Assembly: GCA_031082125.1 (NCBI GenBank)
Contig: JAVHLM010000012.1
Location: 137,336 to 187,585, forward strand
From: Candidatus Eremiobacterota bacterium
GTDB taxonomy: Bacteria > Vulcanimicrobiota > CADAWZ01 > Ess09-12
Direction of reading: 5' to 3'
DNA length: 50,250 bases
Each line of letters begins with the position of its first letter. The first letter of the stretch is position 1. Under the pieces are notes generated by a model. The model worked only from the letters and a program-made list of their open reading frames with translations, was not told the origin of the DNA and made no database searches. Below are positions 24,471-33,855 of this stretch, piece after piece. Both the position numbers and the translations under genes were made by a program.

Positions 24471-24563
24471 GTATCACTGATTGATGGTAGAAATTGCCTG
24501 TATGAAAAAGGCCGTGCCATGCATTAAAAAAAGGGTCTCTCCTCCCGGGACCGGGGGGAAGCC

Positions 24564-27500
24564 ATGAGCAGCGGGCCTCCCGCAGGAGGCGGGGATACGG
24601 GACATGGTGTACTCTATGGAGCCGTCGATACAAGGATGACCGCCTCAGGCTATGAGGAGCTCCGGTTCCTCTGGGACGAGTTCAAGCGCCTCAAGGTGAA
24701 GGATCTCTCCAATGAGCGCATTGAAAAGCTCCAGAGGGCCCATAAGAACCTCCTCGTTGACCATCCCGCCCTTCTCTACGGCGTTGCGCTGCTTATAGGG
24801 TTTATCGCCTTCTGCCTCTCGCATTTTGCGCCAGGTGTGCCTTTCTCACTCTTTCTCCTCTGCACAGGCTCACCCGATCCCTTCAGAGATGCTTTCATCC
24901 CGTCGGCCGACCTGTGGTTTGACCTCTCCACAGGGCTTGGCATTGCCTTCATTGCCTGTGTCGCGATAATCGCCCTCCATCGCACGGTGCTTTTTCCATG
25001 GCGCATGATCTCGGCGCTTGATTTCGGCTTCATGGTGACCTTGGAGAACTACCGCAGGTGGTTTGAAGGCTGCGGCAGGACAGAGAAAACCCTCGGCACG
25101 CTGAAAAGCCTGGGAATCAATGAATACTGGGATAACCCCTCATACTGCGTCTTTTACGAGGAGGGCGATGACCTTGCCGTCCTTGAGCCCGGCCCCTCCC
25201 TGGTGCAGAAAGCTCTCAGGGACGTGCTGGGGTTCAAGAAGCAGAAAAGGTTTCACCCGGGGAGGTACATAGAGAGCCTCAAGGACAAAAAAGAATCGGT
25301 GACTGAATTTATCGATTCACACCAGGAAAAGATTGAACTCAACAAGAAGGGCGGGCTGCCTGCCGGGGAAGGAATCGAGCTTCTGAAACATTTGAGAGAC
25401 TGCTTCATGAAAGCCGGGTCCGAAGGTTTCACTTACTTGAGCGCTATCATATCAGCCCTGGAGAACGATGACTCGGTACCGGAGGGCTTTATCAAGGCAA
25501 GCGCCTGGGAAAGGGATCCCTGGAAGGATCTCACGAGGCAGAAGGACTTTTACTCCTCGGCCTCGCTGAGAACGGGGTCGCTGAAGGATACCCTGCAGCG
25601 CAGGACCAAGGGGATGCTGGGCCCCTTCGGCTACATGCGCAACAAATCAATTTCGGCGCTGGATTTCAGCACAAAGGAGGGGAGGAAGGCCCGGGCGCGC
25701 CTTGCTGCATGCCTATACCGCGATGCCGCCGGCGGGGAACAGGCCCTTCTTTTCGTGGACGGCGTCGAGGGAAGGGCAAGCGTGAAGCCTTCGCTCATCA
25801 AGAAGGCCATAGAGGATTATGCCCTGCGATGCGGCTTCAGGACCGTATGCTACTACAGGTACCCCCTCAACAAGGTGCCCGAGAGGTTCGTGCGCCATGT
25901 CGCGGGGTGCGGCCACCTCCTGGAGGAGATCACCCTCTCCTATGCAGATTCCTCAACACGCGAATACCTTGATGCCTTCGGCCTCCCCTTCGAGCCTTAC
26001 GAGTATGCCTTCCCTCGAGGCAAGGTTCTGGGATATGCCGTCGATCTTGACGACCAGGTGCAGAGAGAGAAAAAAGTGCCGTCAAGGGCAGGGCTTTTTG
26101 CAGGGGAGTTTCTCAGGAAAGGCCTCCTCCATGCACTCACCTATGCCGCCATAGCCTTCGGTGCCTTCATGATGTACAGAAGCGGGCTCACCGAGCCGCT
26201 TTATCTTTACCTTGCAGTGATGGCCGCCCTTCTTGCCTATGATGCCGTATACCACAGAAGAGCCCTGCGGGTGAAGGATGACAAGAGCGCATCTATGCCG
26301 ATGCCTGAGTTCATCACGGAAATCCTGGAAAAAATCAATCAGAATCCCCTGGCGGCAAAGATGGGATATGGCCCCAGGGCTCTCGCAAAGGCAGGGGAAC
26401 TCCTGAAGATCTTCCCTTCCCCTCGTCGCGCTCTCCGCTATTTCTTCGAGGAAGTGCTCTACAACGTATCAATAAAGGATTCAGACCTGGAGAACATGCT
26501 CAAGTTCCTCCCGCCGCTCCAGGGAAAGCGGAGAAAGGCCCTCGACGAGGCCTTCTCCCTTTTCTGGAGGAAGAGAGACTGCGGGGCGCTTGAGAGGGCG
26601 CTCTCGGAGGAAAAGGAAGCAAGGGAAGCTCTCAAGCAGGAAGTGGTACGCAGGGCGAGGATCTTGCAGAAAATGGCAAAGATAAAGGATATTGACAGCG
26701 GCACGATAGGGTCAATTCTCAGGGTCTCGCGGGCAATGAGGCTTGACGTTGAGCAGGCCGTGGAAATGACCCTGATAAACACAAGGATCCTGAAAGGCCT
26801 CTGGAAAACGCCGCGGCCTCTCGCCACGCTCTTTGTCCCCCTTCTCTATCTCCTCCTGTTCCCGTCTCTGATAAGCCTGATAGAGAGCGTTTCCGGGGCT
26901 CCCCTGAGCATCCCCTGGTGCCTCATCATCTTCGCCCTCCCCTCCATAGGGGCCTCCTATTTCATCACCACGCGCCTCCCCGTGGCACCGGGGATTCTCA
27001 CCTACCGAAGGACAGGAGAGTACATGGGAAGAGTGTTCCGGAAAGACTTCCAGGTTTCCGCCGTGCAGCAGGCAATGGCCCGTTCTGGAATAGACACGGG
27101 GGAGTTCGGGCAGGGGAGGGTTTACGAGAACAGAGAAAAGGGTGTCAGGATAGTCATCCATGACAAGAGGACCCTCGAGGGGGCCGTGGGCTTTCTCACC
27201 TCCGGCGAGGAGGTCGGCAACTGTATTGCGCTCAACCACGCCATTTCATGGACATTGCCCCCCCTTCTTTGCGACGATTCAGTCATGCTGGGCGATATCC
27301 ATTACAGGGGCTCACAGCAGAAATACCAGCAGAGGGGACAGGTATGGATGATTGCCGCCCTCGAGGGGGACACCCCCGTCCTCACCGTGAACAGCTTTGA
27401 GTTCAATAACGAGGGGGCAAAACACCTTGATGAGCTCATGCCCGAAGCCGTCAAGGCCGTCCTGGACGTGGCGCGGAAGGGCCGTTTCAGCAGAGTCTAC

Positions 27501-27836
27501 GCGGGAATTACGGAGTTTGCAAGAGACTACCTGGACGGGAATTTCAGGCAGGCCAGGGCGGCAGGGCCGGTAAAAAAGATCCACACTGCCGACCTGGGCT
27601 TCAGCTACTATTTCGACGCCTACGCGCTCAGAATCAATTTCGCGCGGCGGCCCGCGGCGGGAGATTACGTGTACCTCGAGCGGCGCGATTTGGGGAAAAG
27701 GCTCTACGCGCTCTCCTTCGCGCTCGTGGAGCTTTTAAGCGGAAACCGTGCAAAATGCAGGGCATTCCTGGACACGGTGAAAAACGCCCATAACATGTGG
27801 GAGCTCTCTCCGCCGGGGAATGATGCGGAAGCATAG
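24564..27836 (+). CDS. Unrecognised 1090-residue membrane protein
   Basis: I recognise no family over the whole length. Membrane helices lie near 70-88, 122-139, 522-540, 548-566, 753-776 and 782-804, forming three hairpins that separate large soluble regions. The middle region (about 380-500) has an ALLFVDGVEG strand, a helix (LIKKAIEDYALRCGF) and a TVCYYRYP strand. The last region (about 880-1070) has GEEVGNCIALNHAI, then AALEGDTPVLTVNSFEF, a helix and RFSRVYAGI. The two regions share the order strand with Glu, helix, strand and might be duplicated domains of one fold. A helical, charged stretch lies between (about 590-745). The start follows a GGGGGG purine run. The two small genes upstream may belong with it; between them lie twin hairpins. 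Confidence 0.85.
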   Translation: MSSGPPAGGGDTGHGVLYGAVDTRMTASGYEELRFLWDEFKRLKVKDLSNERIEKLQRAHKNLLVDHPALLYGVALLIGFIAFCLSHFAPGVPFSLFLLCTGSPDPFRDAFIPSADLWFDLSTGLGIAFIACVAIIALHRTVLFPWRMISALDFGFMVTLENYRRWFEGCGRTEKTLGTLKSLGINEYWDNPSYCVFYEEGDDLAVLEPGPSLVQKALRDVLGFKKQKRFHPGRYIESLKDKKESVTEFIDSHQEKIELNKKGGLPAGEGIELLKHLRDCFMKAGSEGFTYLSAIISALENDDSVPEGFIKASAWERDPWKDLTRQKDFYSSASLRTGSLKDTLQRRTKGMLGPFGYMRNKSISALDFSTKEGRKARARLAACLYRDAAGGEQALLFVDGVEGRASVKPSLIKKAIEDYALRCGFRTVCYYRYPLNKVPERFVRHVAGCGHLLEEITLSYADSSTREYLDAFGLPFEPYEYAFPRGKVLGYAVDLDDQVQREKKVPSRAGLFAGEFLRKGLLHALTYAAIAFGAFMMYRSGLTEPLYLYLAVMAALLAYDAVYHRRALRVKDDKSASMPMPEFITEILEKINQNPLAAKMGYGPRALAKAGELLKIFPSPRRALRYFFEEVLYNVSIKDSDLENMLKFLPPLQGKRRKALDEAFSLFWRKRDCGALERALSEEKEAREALKQEVVRRARILQKMAKIKDIDSGTIGSILRVSRAMRLDVEQAVEMTLINTRILKGLWKTPRPLATLFVPLLYLLLFPSLISLIESVSGAPLSIPWCLIIFALPSIGASYFITTRLPVAPGILTYRRTGEYMGRVFRKDFQVSAVQQAMARSGIDTGEFGQGRVYENREKGVRIVIHDKRTLEGAVGFLTSGEEVGNCIALNHAISWTLPPLLCDDSVMLGDIHYRGSQQKYQQRGQVWMIAALEGDTPVLTVNSFEFNNEGAKHLDELMPEAVKAVLDVARKGRFSRVYAGITEFARDYLDGNFRQARAAGPVKKIHTADLGFSYYFDAYALRINFARRPAAGDYVYLERRDLGKRLYALSFALVELLSGNRAKCRAFLDTVKNAHNMWELSPPGNDAEA

Positions 27837-27843
27837 ATGCCCC

Positions 27844-30800
27844 TCATGCCCCTTCGGCGGCCATCCTGCCGTGTCTTGCTCTCTCAGAGAGAACATGCCT
27901 TTTCCTCTGGTAGAGGAAAGAGGTTATCAGGAGCAGGACCCCCATGATGATGGTGGTCGTCACCCTGTTGTATGCATTGAGCACTGCCATGTCCACGAAA
28001 CCAATCTTGAGCATTGACGCGCAGAGTAGCAGGAGACCGAACTGCCTGAACACCTTGAGCTCCATCATCACGCCGTAAGAGATAAAGGCAAAGGCAGAGA
28101 CGCTCCAGAAAACCGACAGGACTACCTGGAAACTGTCGAGCATGCCGTAAAGCTTGTAAAGCACGAAGGTGAACTGGAAGCAGAAGATGAAAAGCGCCAG
28201 TGTCACAATGAGGTTGCGCACGTCGTAAACGCGCCATACCATGAGGGCCGCCATGGAGTATACCGCGACGAGGACCGCTATGAAAGCGACTTCCTGGAGC
28301 TCAATATGCCCGGAAGCGGCTATGGTCATCCTTCCCCCTGCGATCATGAAGTTGGCGTCAAGCACGATGGACTTCAGAAAAGTGACGAAAAAAATGACAA
28401 GGGCAAGGGTGGTGTAGTTCCTCGAGCGCGAATCCCCGCCCGAATAGCTGCGCAGGGACTGGAGCGCCATGGGGGCCATTACCGAGCTGAAGGTATCGGT
28501 GCCTCCTTTTTTCATGGAATAGATGAGAAGGGCCATTGCAATGAGAGCCCAGGCTATGGTGGAGAGGGCGCCGGTGGATACGGCAAAAAAGCTCTTCATC
28601 ACTATGGCAATGACCATATAAGGGATGGCTCCTGTCATCCATCTCTCGTGGCAGGGAATTTTATCCTCGCGGGCCATCAGCATCCAATATGAAAGGGCAA
28701 ATATGCCTGCAATACAAATGAGGGCTCCGAAGTGACCGCCGGGGAGGATATGCGGCGCAGCACCCACGCAGAAGGAGAGCGGCCGGCCGGCAACGAGCGC
28801 AAGGGATGTTATGGCCATCCCTGCAATGGCGATCCTGTGGAGGGATATGAGAATATCTTGATATTTAAGGCTCAAAGCGGCCAGCAGGGCAAGGGTGACG
28901 GCAGCGGAGAGCGACGGGGGTACATATACCAGGACGGCGCAGTAAAATGCCGCGCAGGCCATTACCACGAGGCTTCGCATTATCATGCCGGCCGTATCGC
29001 CGCCTTCAGCCTTCCGGGCATACATCAGCGCGAAGCTCGCGAGGAATATGAGCGATGAGGCGAGGTAGAGAGCAAAGCCCGACAATGGCTCCAGCATCAC
29101 GCTGTCCCTCACCGGCATCGTGTAGAAAAGGATCACTGCCGTGAAGGCTGCTGCCATGGCGCCATATCCCCTGAAGAGCCAGGAATATTCTCTGAAGGAG
29201 CCGAGGCTCACCGCAAAGGCGATGAGAGAAGCAAGCCCGGAAAGCAGGGGAAGCGCCAGGGGAGAAGGAGCATAACGGATAATTATGAAGCCAGAGATGG
29301 CCATCGCGGTGAGGAGCACAAGGCCTTCGGCGGCCTGGTCCTCATCCTCGATTAAGTCACGCTTTGCATAGAGCATTCGGAAATAAAGGAAATAAGCTGC
29401 CGCTGACGCGATGAACACTGAGAGCCTCGTGACGGCAAGATCCGCACTCCCCTCCATGGAAGGTATGACAAGGAAAAGCTGCATCGCGTCAAGGAGCAGC
29501 GCAAAGTATGAGAACCTCCTGAGAAGCTTTCTGTAGTCCCTGCTCCCAATCCTGAAGCTTGCGGCCATAAGCGCGAAGGCCTCGATACCCCAGAGGCCTG
29601 TCACAAGTGAAAACCATGCAGTGCCCTTCGACAGGAAGGAAACAAAGCTTATCGATGCGGTGAGGAAAAGGAGGCCCATCACGGCGTTGTTCTCCACTAT
29701 TTCAGCGAAGCCGTGCGACTCCTCCCTGAGGCCATGGGCCTTCACCGCGAGGGCAAGATGGATTCCTGCCATGCCAAGGTAGATGAGAATCGGCCAAGGC
29801 GCAGCCATCCTCATCAGCGTGAAGCATGAGGCCACAGCAAAGGCTATGGGGTTCACATAGGAGATGACAAGGTGGTAATCGCTGCTGGTTTTCCGCACGA
29901 AGTGGAGTATGTTGTTTGAAAAGAGATAGATAAGGTAGATGGCGGTCAGGAAGCACAGCGTGATGAGGGGATCGCATGAGCGGAAAAAATGAAGGTAGAG
30001 GCCATAGGTGGCAAGAAATGAAAGGGTGAGGTAGGAGTCCCATTTCTTGTAGTATGCCACGTAGGCCACGCCCAGGTTTATCGCCACCAGGTAGAGGGCA
30101 ATGAGGCCGGGGCCCGTGAAACTGAACCTCATGAGGAAGGGCGCCAGGAACACGGTGACAAGCATCGTGGCGCCGATAAATTTTGAGTCATAACGGAAAA
30201 TTGCAAGCCCTGACGAGGCCACGACAGTGAATATGGCTGCGAAGAGAAGGGGTGTGCTGATGAGGCCGTAACGGAAATAGGAGGCGCAGACGGCAAAGAA
30301 GATGATGGTAAAGCCTCCCGCGACGAGAGGGCATGCAAATTTCTCCATGTTCCTGAGGTACAGGTGATTGCCACCAGCTATCATGACAAGCCCCAGCGCA
30401 ACAGCGGCACCGCACTGGAGTACGCCGCCCGCAAGGCACGTTGAGAGAGTGACTGTGAGGTACGTGGCTATTCCTATCAGAAGAAAGAGAATGCCGAAGA
30501 AGTTCAGGTATGATCCCGCGAAGGCCATCTCCCACCGGGGAGCCTTTTCCGTGTATTCCTTGCTCTGCGATGAGGGCGGGGGGTATACTGCGCTCATGGC
30601 GGATGGCTTTTCCTTCGGCAGGGCCGGTGCATTCACCACTGATCCACCGGCAGGGAGTTCCCTCGGAGCCGGAGCCCTCTCTTCCAGAAATCCATGCGGG
30701 ATGACCGCAGGGCTGGATCCACTGCCTCCAGCCCCCCTCTTCCCGGGCCTTGCCTCGCGAAGCTTTGCCGGCTCCGCCCGCTTCTCCAGGCTTTTCTTCA

Positions 30801-30912
30801 TAGTGGCAAGGGCGCCTTCAATCCTGTCAATCCGCTCCTTTTCCTCATAGACGCGCCCGAGGGCAGTGCATGCCAAGAAGAACACTATCACGACGGCAAT
30901 CCAGATAATCAT
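27844..30912 (-). CDS. DUF2339-family multi-spanning membrane protein
   Basis: 1022 residues. An N-terminal membrane helix (2-19) is followed by a coiled coil (EEKERIDRIEGALATMKKSLEKR), a Pro/Ala-rich linker (about 50-125) and then more than 20 predicted membrane helices to the end. The layout and the start of the membrane part (FAGSYLNFFGILFLLIGIATYL) match DUF2339 proteins, whose function is unknown. The C-terminal cytoplasmic tail is basic. The ribosome site GGGAGGAG is strong. Its stop lies only seven bases from the convergent stop of the 1090-residue gene. No enzyme motif is visible. Confidence 0.85.
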   Translation of the reverse strand: MIIWIAVVIVFFLACTALGRVYEEKERIDRIEGALATMKKSLEKRAEPAKLREARPGKRGAGGSGSSPAVIPHGFLEERAPAPRELPAGGSVVNAPALPKEKPSAMSAVYPPPSSQSKEYTEKAPRWEMAFAGSYLNFFGILFLLIGIATYLTVTLSTCLAGGVLQCGAAVALGLVMIAGGNHLYLRNMEKFACPLVAGGFTIIFFAVCASYFRYGLISTPLLFAAIFTVVASSGLAIFRYDSKFIGATMLVTVFLAPFLMRFSFTGPGLIALYLVAINLGVAYVAYYKKWDSYLTLSFLATYGLYLHFFRSCDPLITLCFLTAIYLIYLFSNNILHFVRKTSSDYHLVISYVNPIAFAVASCFTLMRMAAPWPILIYLGMAGIHLALAVKAHGLREESHGFAEIVENNAVMGLLFLTASISFVSFLSKGTAWFSLVTGLWGIEAFALMAASFRIGSRDYRKLLRRFSYFALLLDAMQLFLVIPSMEGSADLAVTRLSVFIASAAAYFLYFRMLYAKRDLIEDEDQAAEGLVLLTAMAISGFIIIRYAPSPLALPLLSGLASLIAFAVSLGSFREYSWLFRGYGAMAAAFTAVILFYTMPVRDSVMLEPLSGFALYLASSLIFLASFALMYARKAEGGDTAGMIMRSLVVMACAAFYCAVLVYVPPSLSAAVTLALLAALSLKYQDILISLHRIAIAGMAITSLALVAGRPLSFCVGAAPHILPGGHFGALICIAGIFALSYWMLMAREDKIPCHERWMTGAIPYMVIAIVMKSFFAVSTGALSTIAWALIAMALLIYSMKKGGTDTFSSVMAPMALQSLRSYSGGDSRSRNYTTLALVIFFVTFLKSIVLDANFMIAGGRMTIAASGHIELQEVAFIAVLVAVYSMAALMVWRVYDVRNLIVTLALFIFCFQFTFVLYKLYGMLDSFQVVLSVFWSVSAFAFISYGVMMELKVFRQFGLLLLCASMLKIGFVDMAVLNAYNRVTTTIIMGVLLLITSFLYQRKRHVLSERARHGRMAAEGA

Positions 30913-30991
30913 GGGCTCTCCTCCCTTAAAAAGGCTTCTCTGTAATTTATTCCCTGGAAGGCGGGATGATAGACAGGCTATTGTGAAAAAG

Positions 30992-31029
30992 AAGGCCCTC
31001 TCTGATCCCTCAAAATCCCCAGGGGCCTT
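30992..31029. other. Inverted repeat in the divergent gap
   Basis: AAGGCCC (30992-30998) and GGGCCTT (31023-31029) can pair around a 24-base loop. It lies in the 245-base gap between the divergent DUF2339 gene and the 31158 gene. I see no confident promoter there beyond a TATTAT at 31073-31078 without a -35. Confidence 0.3.
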
Positions 31030-31157
31030 TGCCGAATGGGATGAGCTCCCCCTCGTCCTCCCTTTCTCCTTGTATTATCCTTCACATACTTCCAGAGGGA
31101 GGAATAGTAGAATAGCCTTGAGAAAATGAGTGAAAGGCTGACCCGGGAGGTTATGAC

Positions 31158-32705
31158 ATGAAACCAGGACTTTTTCGTGCACTGCTTATCGTTCTTATCC
31201 TTGCGGGACTCCATGGCGGACTTTTATGGGGTGCGCCGACAAAGCCAAAAGAGAAGACCACAGCGAAACAGGTGCCGGCAAAGCCCGAGGCCCGGAAATC
31301 TCAGGACCTCCAGTACTACCTCTCCAGGGACAAGACCTATTCCCTCTATATTCCCAGGGGCTGGACCGTCACATCAGACGACAACAAGAACGGCAAGCTC
31401 ATCACTGCGAGCGCGCCATGCGGCCTGCCCTGCATAGTATTTTACTCCTGCACCATCACCGCGGAGTTTGACGCCGTCGCTTTTTCCAAGGCCATCCTCA
31501 GCACAAGCACCAAGTACTTTTCCGACATAAAAATTACCGAGGCCTTCGCGACGAAAGACCGCAAGAGAGTCACCCTTGAGTTTCAATACACCTACGGGTC
31601 AAAGGAGCTCGACAAATGCCGGTACTATGTGACCACCGAGGGCACCAGCGCCCTCGTGATGGAATGCAGCGCCACCGCGGCAGAGTTCAAGAAACAGAAG
31701 CCCCTCCTGATATCGATGCTTTCAAAGATAAAGCTCATGTCCCCCCCTCAGGCGGCGGCAGCACCGGCAAAGCCAGATATCAGAAACAATCCCGATGCGC
31801 CCTTCCTTTACGAAATGGTGCCGTACACCTCACAGGACGGATCATGCAGGATCTCCATTCCCAATGGATGGAAAGTGACGGCCGGCAAGGGAGCAATGCT
31901 CGTCACATCGCCTGACGGCGGCTCAGGCTTCGCCTTCTCGACAACAAATTTCATCGGCCAGGGTAACGTGCCCTACCTGGACTCCGGGAGCCTCCCGGGC
32001 CTTCATTATTCCTACAGAGGGCCCGCGGAATCGATGTCCCTGGTGCTCGGGCTTTTCGGCTCAAGCAACATCAGGTACAGCAGATATTCCAACAATGCCC
32101 AGGCCGCCACCGTATCAGCCTTACTGAGACGAGAGGCCGAATCCGAGTATGCCGTGATGACCTATACGAGCAAGAAAGGGGTAAATACCGAGGGCTTCTT
32201 TGATATCACCACGATGAAACCCCTCGCGTCGGGACAGTGGGGCGTCATGTACGAGGGCATCTGGGCTCCCCGATCCCAGTACAACCGTTACCTCCTGACC
32301 CTCGTGGATATGTGGGAGAGCTTCAGCATCAACGAGGAGTGGGCTGCCGAGTATGTGCGGCAGGGCGTGGAGAACCTGAAGCGCCTCGCCGCCGATACCA
32401 TTGCGAAATCGAGGCGGTATGCCGAGGAGATAAGGCAGGCAAACACTGCCGCCTTCCAGGAGAGGATGAGAAGCGGCGATTACATAGACTACAAAAGGTC
32501 GTCAATGATACGGGGCCAGCAGGACTGGGTGAGCGGCATAGAAGGCGGATCGGTGTACACTTCTGACAGTGACGGCCTCAACAGGGACGGCCGCAGGATC
32601 ATCGAAGGCCAGGGAGCCAATTACCACAACTTTGACGGAGAGAAACACGGCCTCATTCCCCTTGACGTGAACAGGGAGTTCTTCGACGCCCGCATGGGCA
32701 GGTAA
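31158..32705 (+). CDS. Exported protein with two PsbP/DcrB-like domains
   Basis: 515 residues. The signal peptide (1-25) ends near LLWGAP, followed by a Lys/Pro linker. Domain 1 (about 50-190) starts YYLSRDKTYSLYIPRGWTV, and domain 2 (about 215-380) starts YTSQDGSCRISIPNGWKVTA. Both begin with an aromatic-x-I/L-x-x-P-x-G-W strand pair as in PsbP/DcrB-like beta folds, so the protein holds a tandem pair. The C-terminal 130 residues are helical then Gly/Asp-rich and end with a GLNRDGR region. The ribosome site GGGAGG is clear. The PsbP-like assignment is by pattern. Role in the envelope unknown. Confidence 0.8.
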   Translation: MKPGLFRALLIVLILAGLHGGLLWGAPTKPKEKTTAKQVPAKPEARKSQDLQYYLSRDKTYSLYIPRGWTVTSDDNKNGKLITASAPCGLPCIVFYSCTITAEFDAVAFSKAILSTSTKYFSDIKITEAFATKDRKRVTLEFQYTYGSKELDKCRYYVTTEGTSALVMECSATAAEFKKQKPLLISMLSKIKLMSPPQAAAAPAKPDIRNNPDAPFLYEMVPYTSQDGSCRISIPNGWKVTAGKGAMLVTSPDGGSGFAFSTTNFIGQGNVPYLDSGSLPGLHYSYRGPAESMSLVLGLFGSSNIRYSRYSNNAQAATVSALLRREAESEYAVMTYTSKKGVNTEGFFDITTMKPLASGQWGVMYEGIWAPRSQYNRYLLTLVDMWESFSINEEWAAEYVRQGVENLKRLAADTIAKSRRYAEEIRQANTAAFQERMRSGDYIDYKRSSMIRGQQDWVSGIEGGSVYTSDSDGLNRDGRRIIEGQGANYHNFDGEKHGLIPLDVNREFFDARMGR

Positions 32706-32752
32706 GTGAATTGTTTACAATTTCTCTACATACCTTCTGCCCTCTCAAGGAT

Positions 32753-32758
32753 TATAAT
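32753..32758 (+). promoter_or_regulatory. Isolated TATAAT before the beta-repeat gene
   Basis: A perfect -10 hexamer with no matching -35, about 36 bases before the gene at 32794. Possible promoter. Confidence 0.25.
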
Positions 32759-32793
32759 AATGGAGGATCAATGAAAAGCCAATAAAGGGGGGT

Positions 32794-33330
32794 ATGACAA
32801 TGATAGGTAACGTGGGTTCCGCGGCGCCGCAGCCGAAAAGTCCGGTCTATTCGCACATCAGCGGCAGAATAGGTGAAAACCAGGCAAACCTGACCCTGAA
32901 CCAGCAGAATGACCGCGTGGACATCTCCGGTTCCGTAGGCGTCAACAGGGTCAATGTCCACGAAACCATAAGCGGCAGCTCCGGAAACATTTCGGGAAGC
33001 GTGTGGGGCTCTTCAGGCTATAAGAACGTGAGCCTCTGGGTGAATAATTTCGGCGGCAGCAAAAGCATATCGGGCTCCGTGGGAAATGAGCATGTGAACG
33101 TGCGCCAGTCCGAGACGGGAAATCAGATCTCCATGAGCGGGTGGGTCGGGACAAAATATGTGAATATCTACGGGAGCCATAACTCGGGAAGCGCAAGCTT
33201 CAGCGGCACCGTGGGAAGCGGCTCAAACAGCAGCGTCTGGCTTCACGCCTACGAGAGCCCCCAGGGACAGAACGTGAACTATGAAGGACTCATTCCTGCC
33301 CTGCTGTGCACCGAAAGGGACGCTCACTGA
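32794..33330 (+). CDS. Repeat protein with ISGSVG-type beta repeats
   Basis: 178 residues. The sequence is built from short repeats alternating SGxVG and VNV/VNI: YSHISGRIG, VDISGSVGVNRVNVHE, GNISGSVWGSSGYKNVSLWV, KSISGSVGNEHVNVRQ, ISMSGWVGTKYVNIYG, ASFSGTVGSGSNSSVWLH. Repeats of about 21-25 residues rich in Ser/Gly/Asn suggest a flat beta structure or beta-solenoid. No signal peptide is present, so it is cytoplasmic or exported by another route. Two starts are possible: Met at 32794, or at 32800 with better spacing to AAAGGGGGG. No family recognised. Confidence 0.8.
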   Translation: MTMIGNVGSAAPQPKSPVYSHISGRIGENQANLTLNQQNDRVDISGSVGVNRVNVHETISGSSGNISGSVWGSSGYKNVSLWVNNFGGSKSISGSVGNEHVNVRQSETGNQISMSGWVGTKYVNIYGSHNSGSASFSGTVGSGSNSSVWLHAYESPQGQNVNYEGLIPALLCTERDAH

Positions 33331-33370
33331 CCATCATTGCAGATAACCGCGAGTTAAAGGAGAAAGCCCG

Positions 33371-33718
33371 ATGAAACGGACAATCATACCTGTGCTTATA
33401 ATGGCCGTGCTGGCACTGGCATTGCTCATCGCCTGCCCGGCCTTCGGAGCCAATACCATGGCAGGCAAATGGAAGGCTTCGAGCGGTTATACCGTGTATA
33501 TTCCCGACGGGTCCGGGAGTTTCACCCTGCTCTTTGAGAGCTTCAAAGGGGAGAAGATCACGCACCCGGCCCAGTGGGTCACCGTCGGCAGGGAATTCAC
33601 CTGGACCGACAAGCAGGGCTCAAAGCACACCGCCACCCTTGACCCGTCGAATCCCAACAGGATCGAGGACATCAACTCAGGCAATCCCGGCAGCCCCGCC
33701 TACTGGTACAGGATATAG
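33371..33718 (+). CDS. Small exported hypothetical protein
   Basis: 115 residues with a clear Sec signal peptide (1-26, ending AFGAN). The mature part looks like a small beta-barrel (MAGKWKASSGYTVYI, GSFTLLFES, FTWTDKQGSKHTATL). The GKW-x-A start and T-W-T-D pattern recall small periplasmic lipocalin-like or meta-type domains, but I cannot assign one. The ribosome site AAAGGAG is good. It follows the beta-repeat gene by 40 bases on the same strand. Confidence 0.8.
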   Translation: MKRTIIPVLIMAVLALALLIACPAFGANTMAGKWKASSGYTVYIPDGSGSFTLLFESFKGEKITHPAQWVTVGREFTWTDKQGSKHTATLDPSNPNRIEDINSGNPGSPAYWYRI

Positions 33719-33820
33719 TAATGCGCATTATAAATTGCAGTATCAGAGTTTCCAGAGTAAAGTACCCATGCTCATTTGGCAATTTAGAGTGCTGCAATTA
33801 CTTATGCTCTGGAGTATAAG
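33719..33820. other. AT-richer intergenic element with nested inverted repeats
   Basis: Between convergent genes lie a perfect 12-base palindrome TAATGCGCATTA (33719-33730), AATTGCAG (33733-33740) with its complement CTGCAATT (33792-33799), TCCAGAG (33751-33757) with its complement CTCTGGA (33807-33813), and a hairpin CTTATGCT/AGTATAAG with a CTGG loop (33801-33820, one G-T pair). The second and third pairings cross, as in a pseudoknot. The base composition is lower in GC than the surroundings. It may be a small RNA or a transcript-end structure. Confidence 0.4.
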
Positions 33821-33855
33821 CAACTAGGCAGAGCCTGCGCCGCCTGACGGGCATC

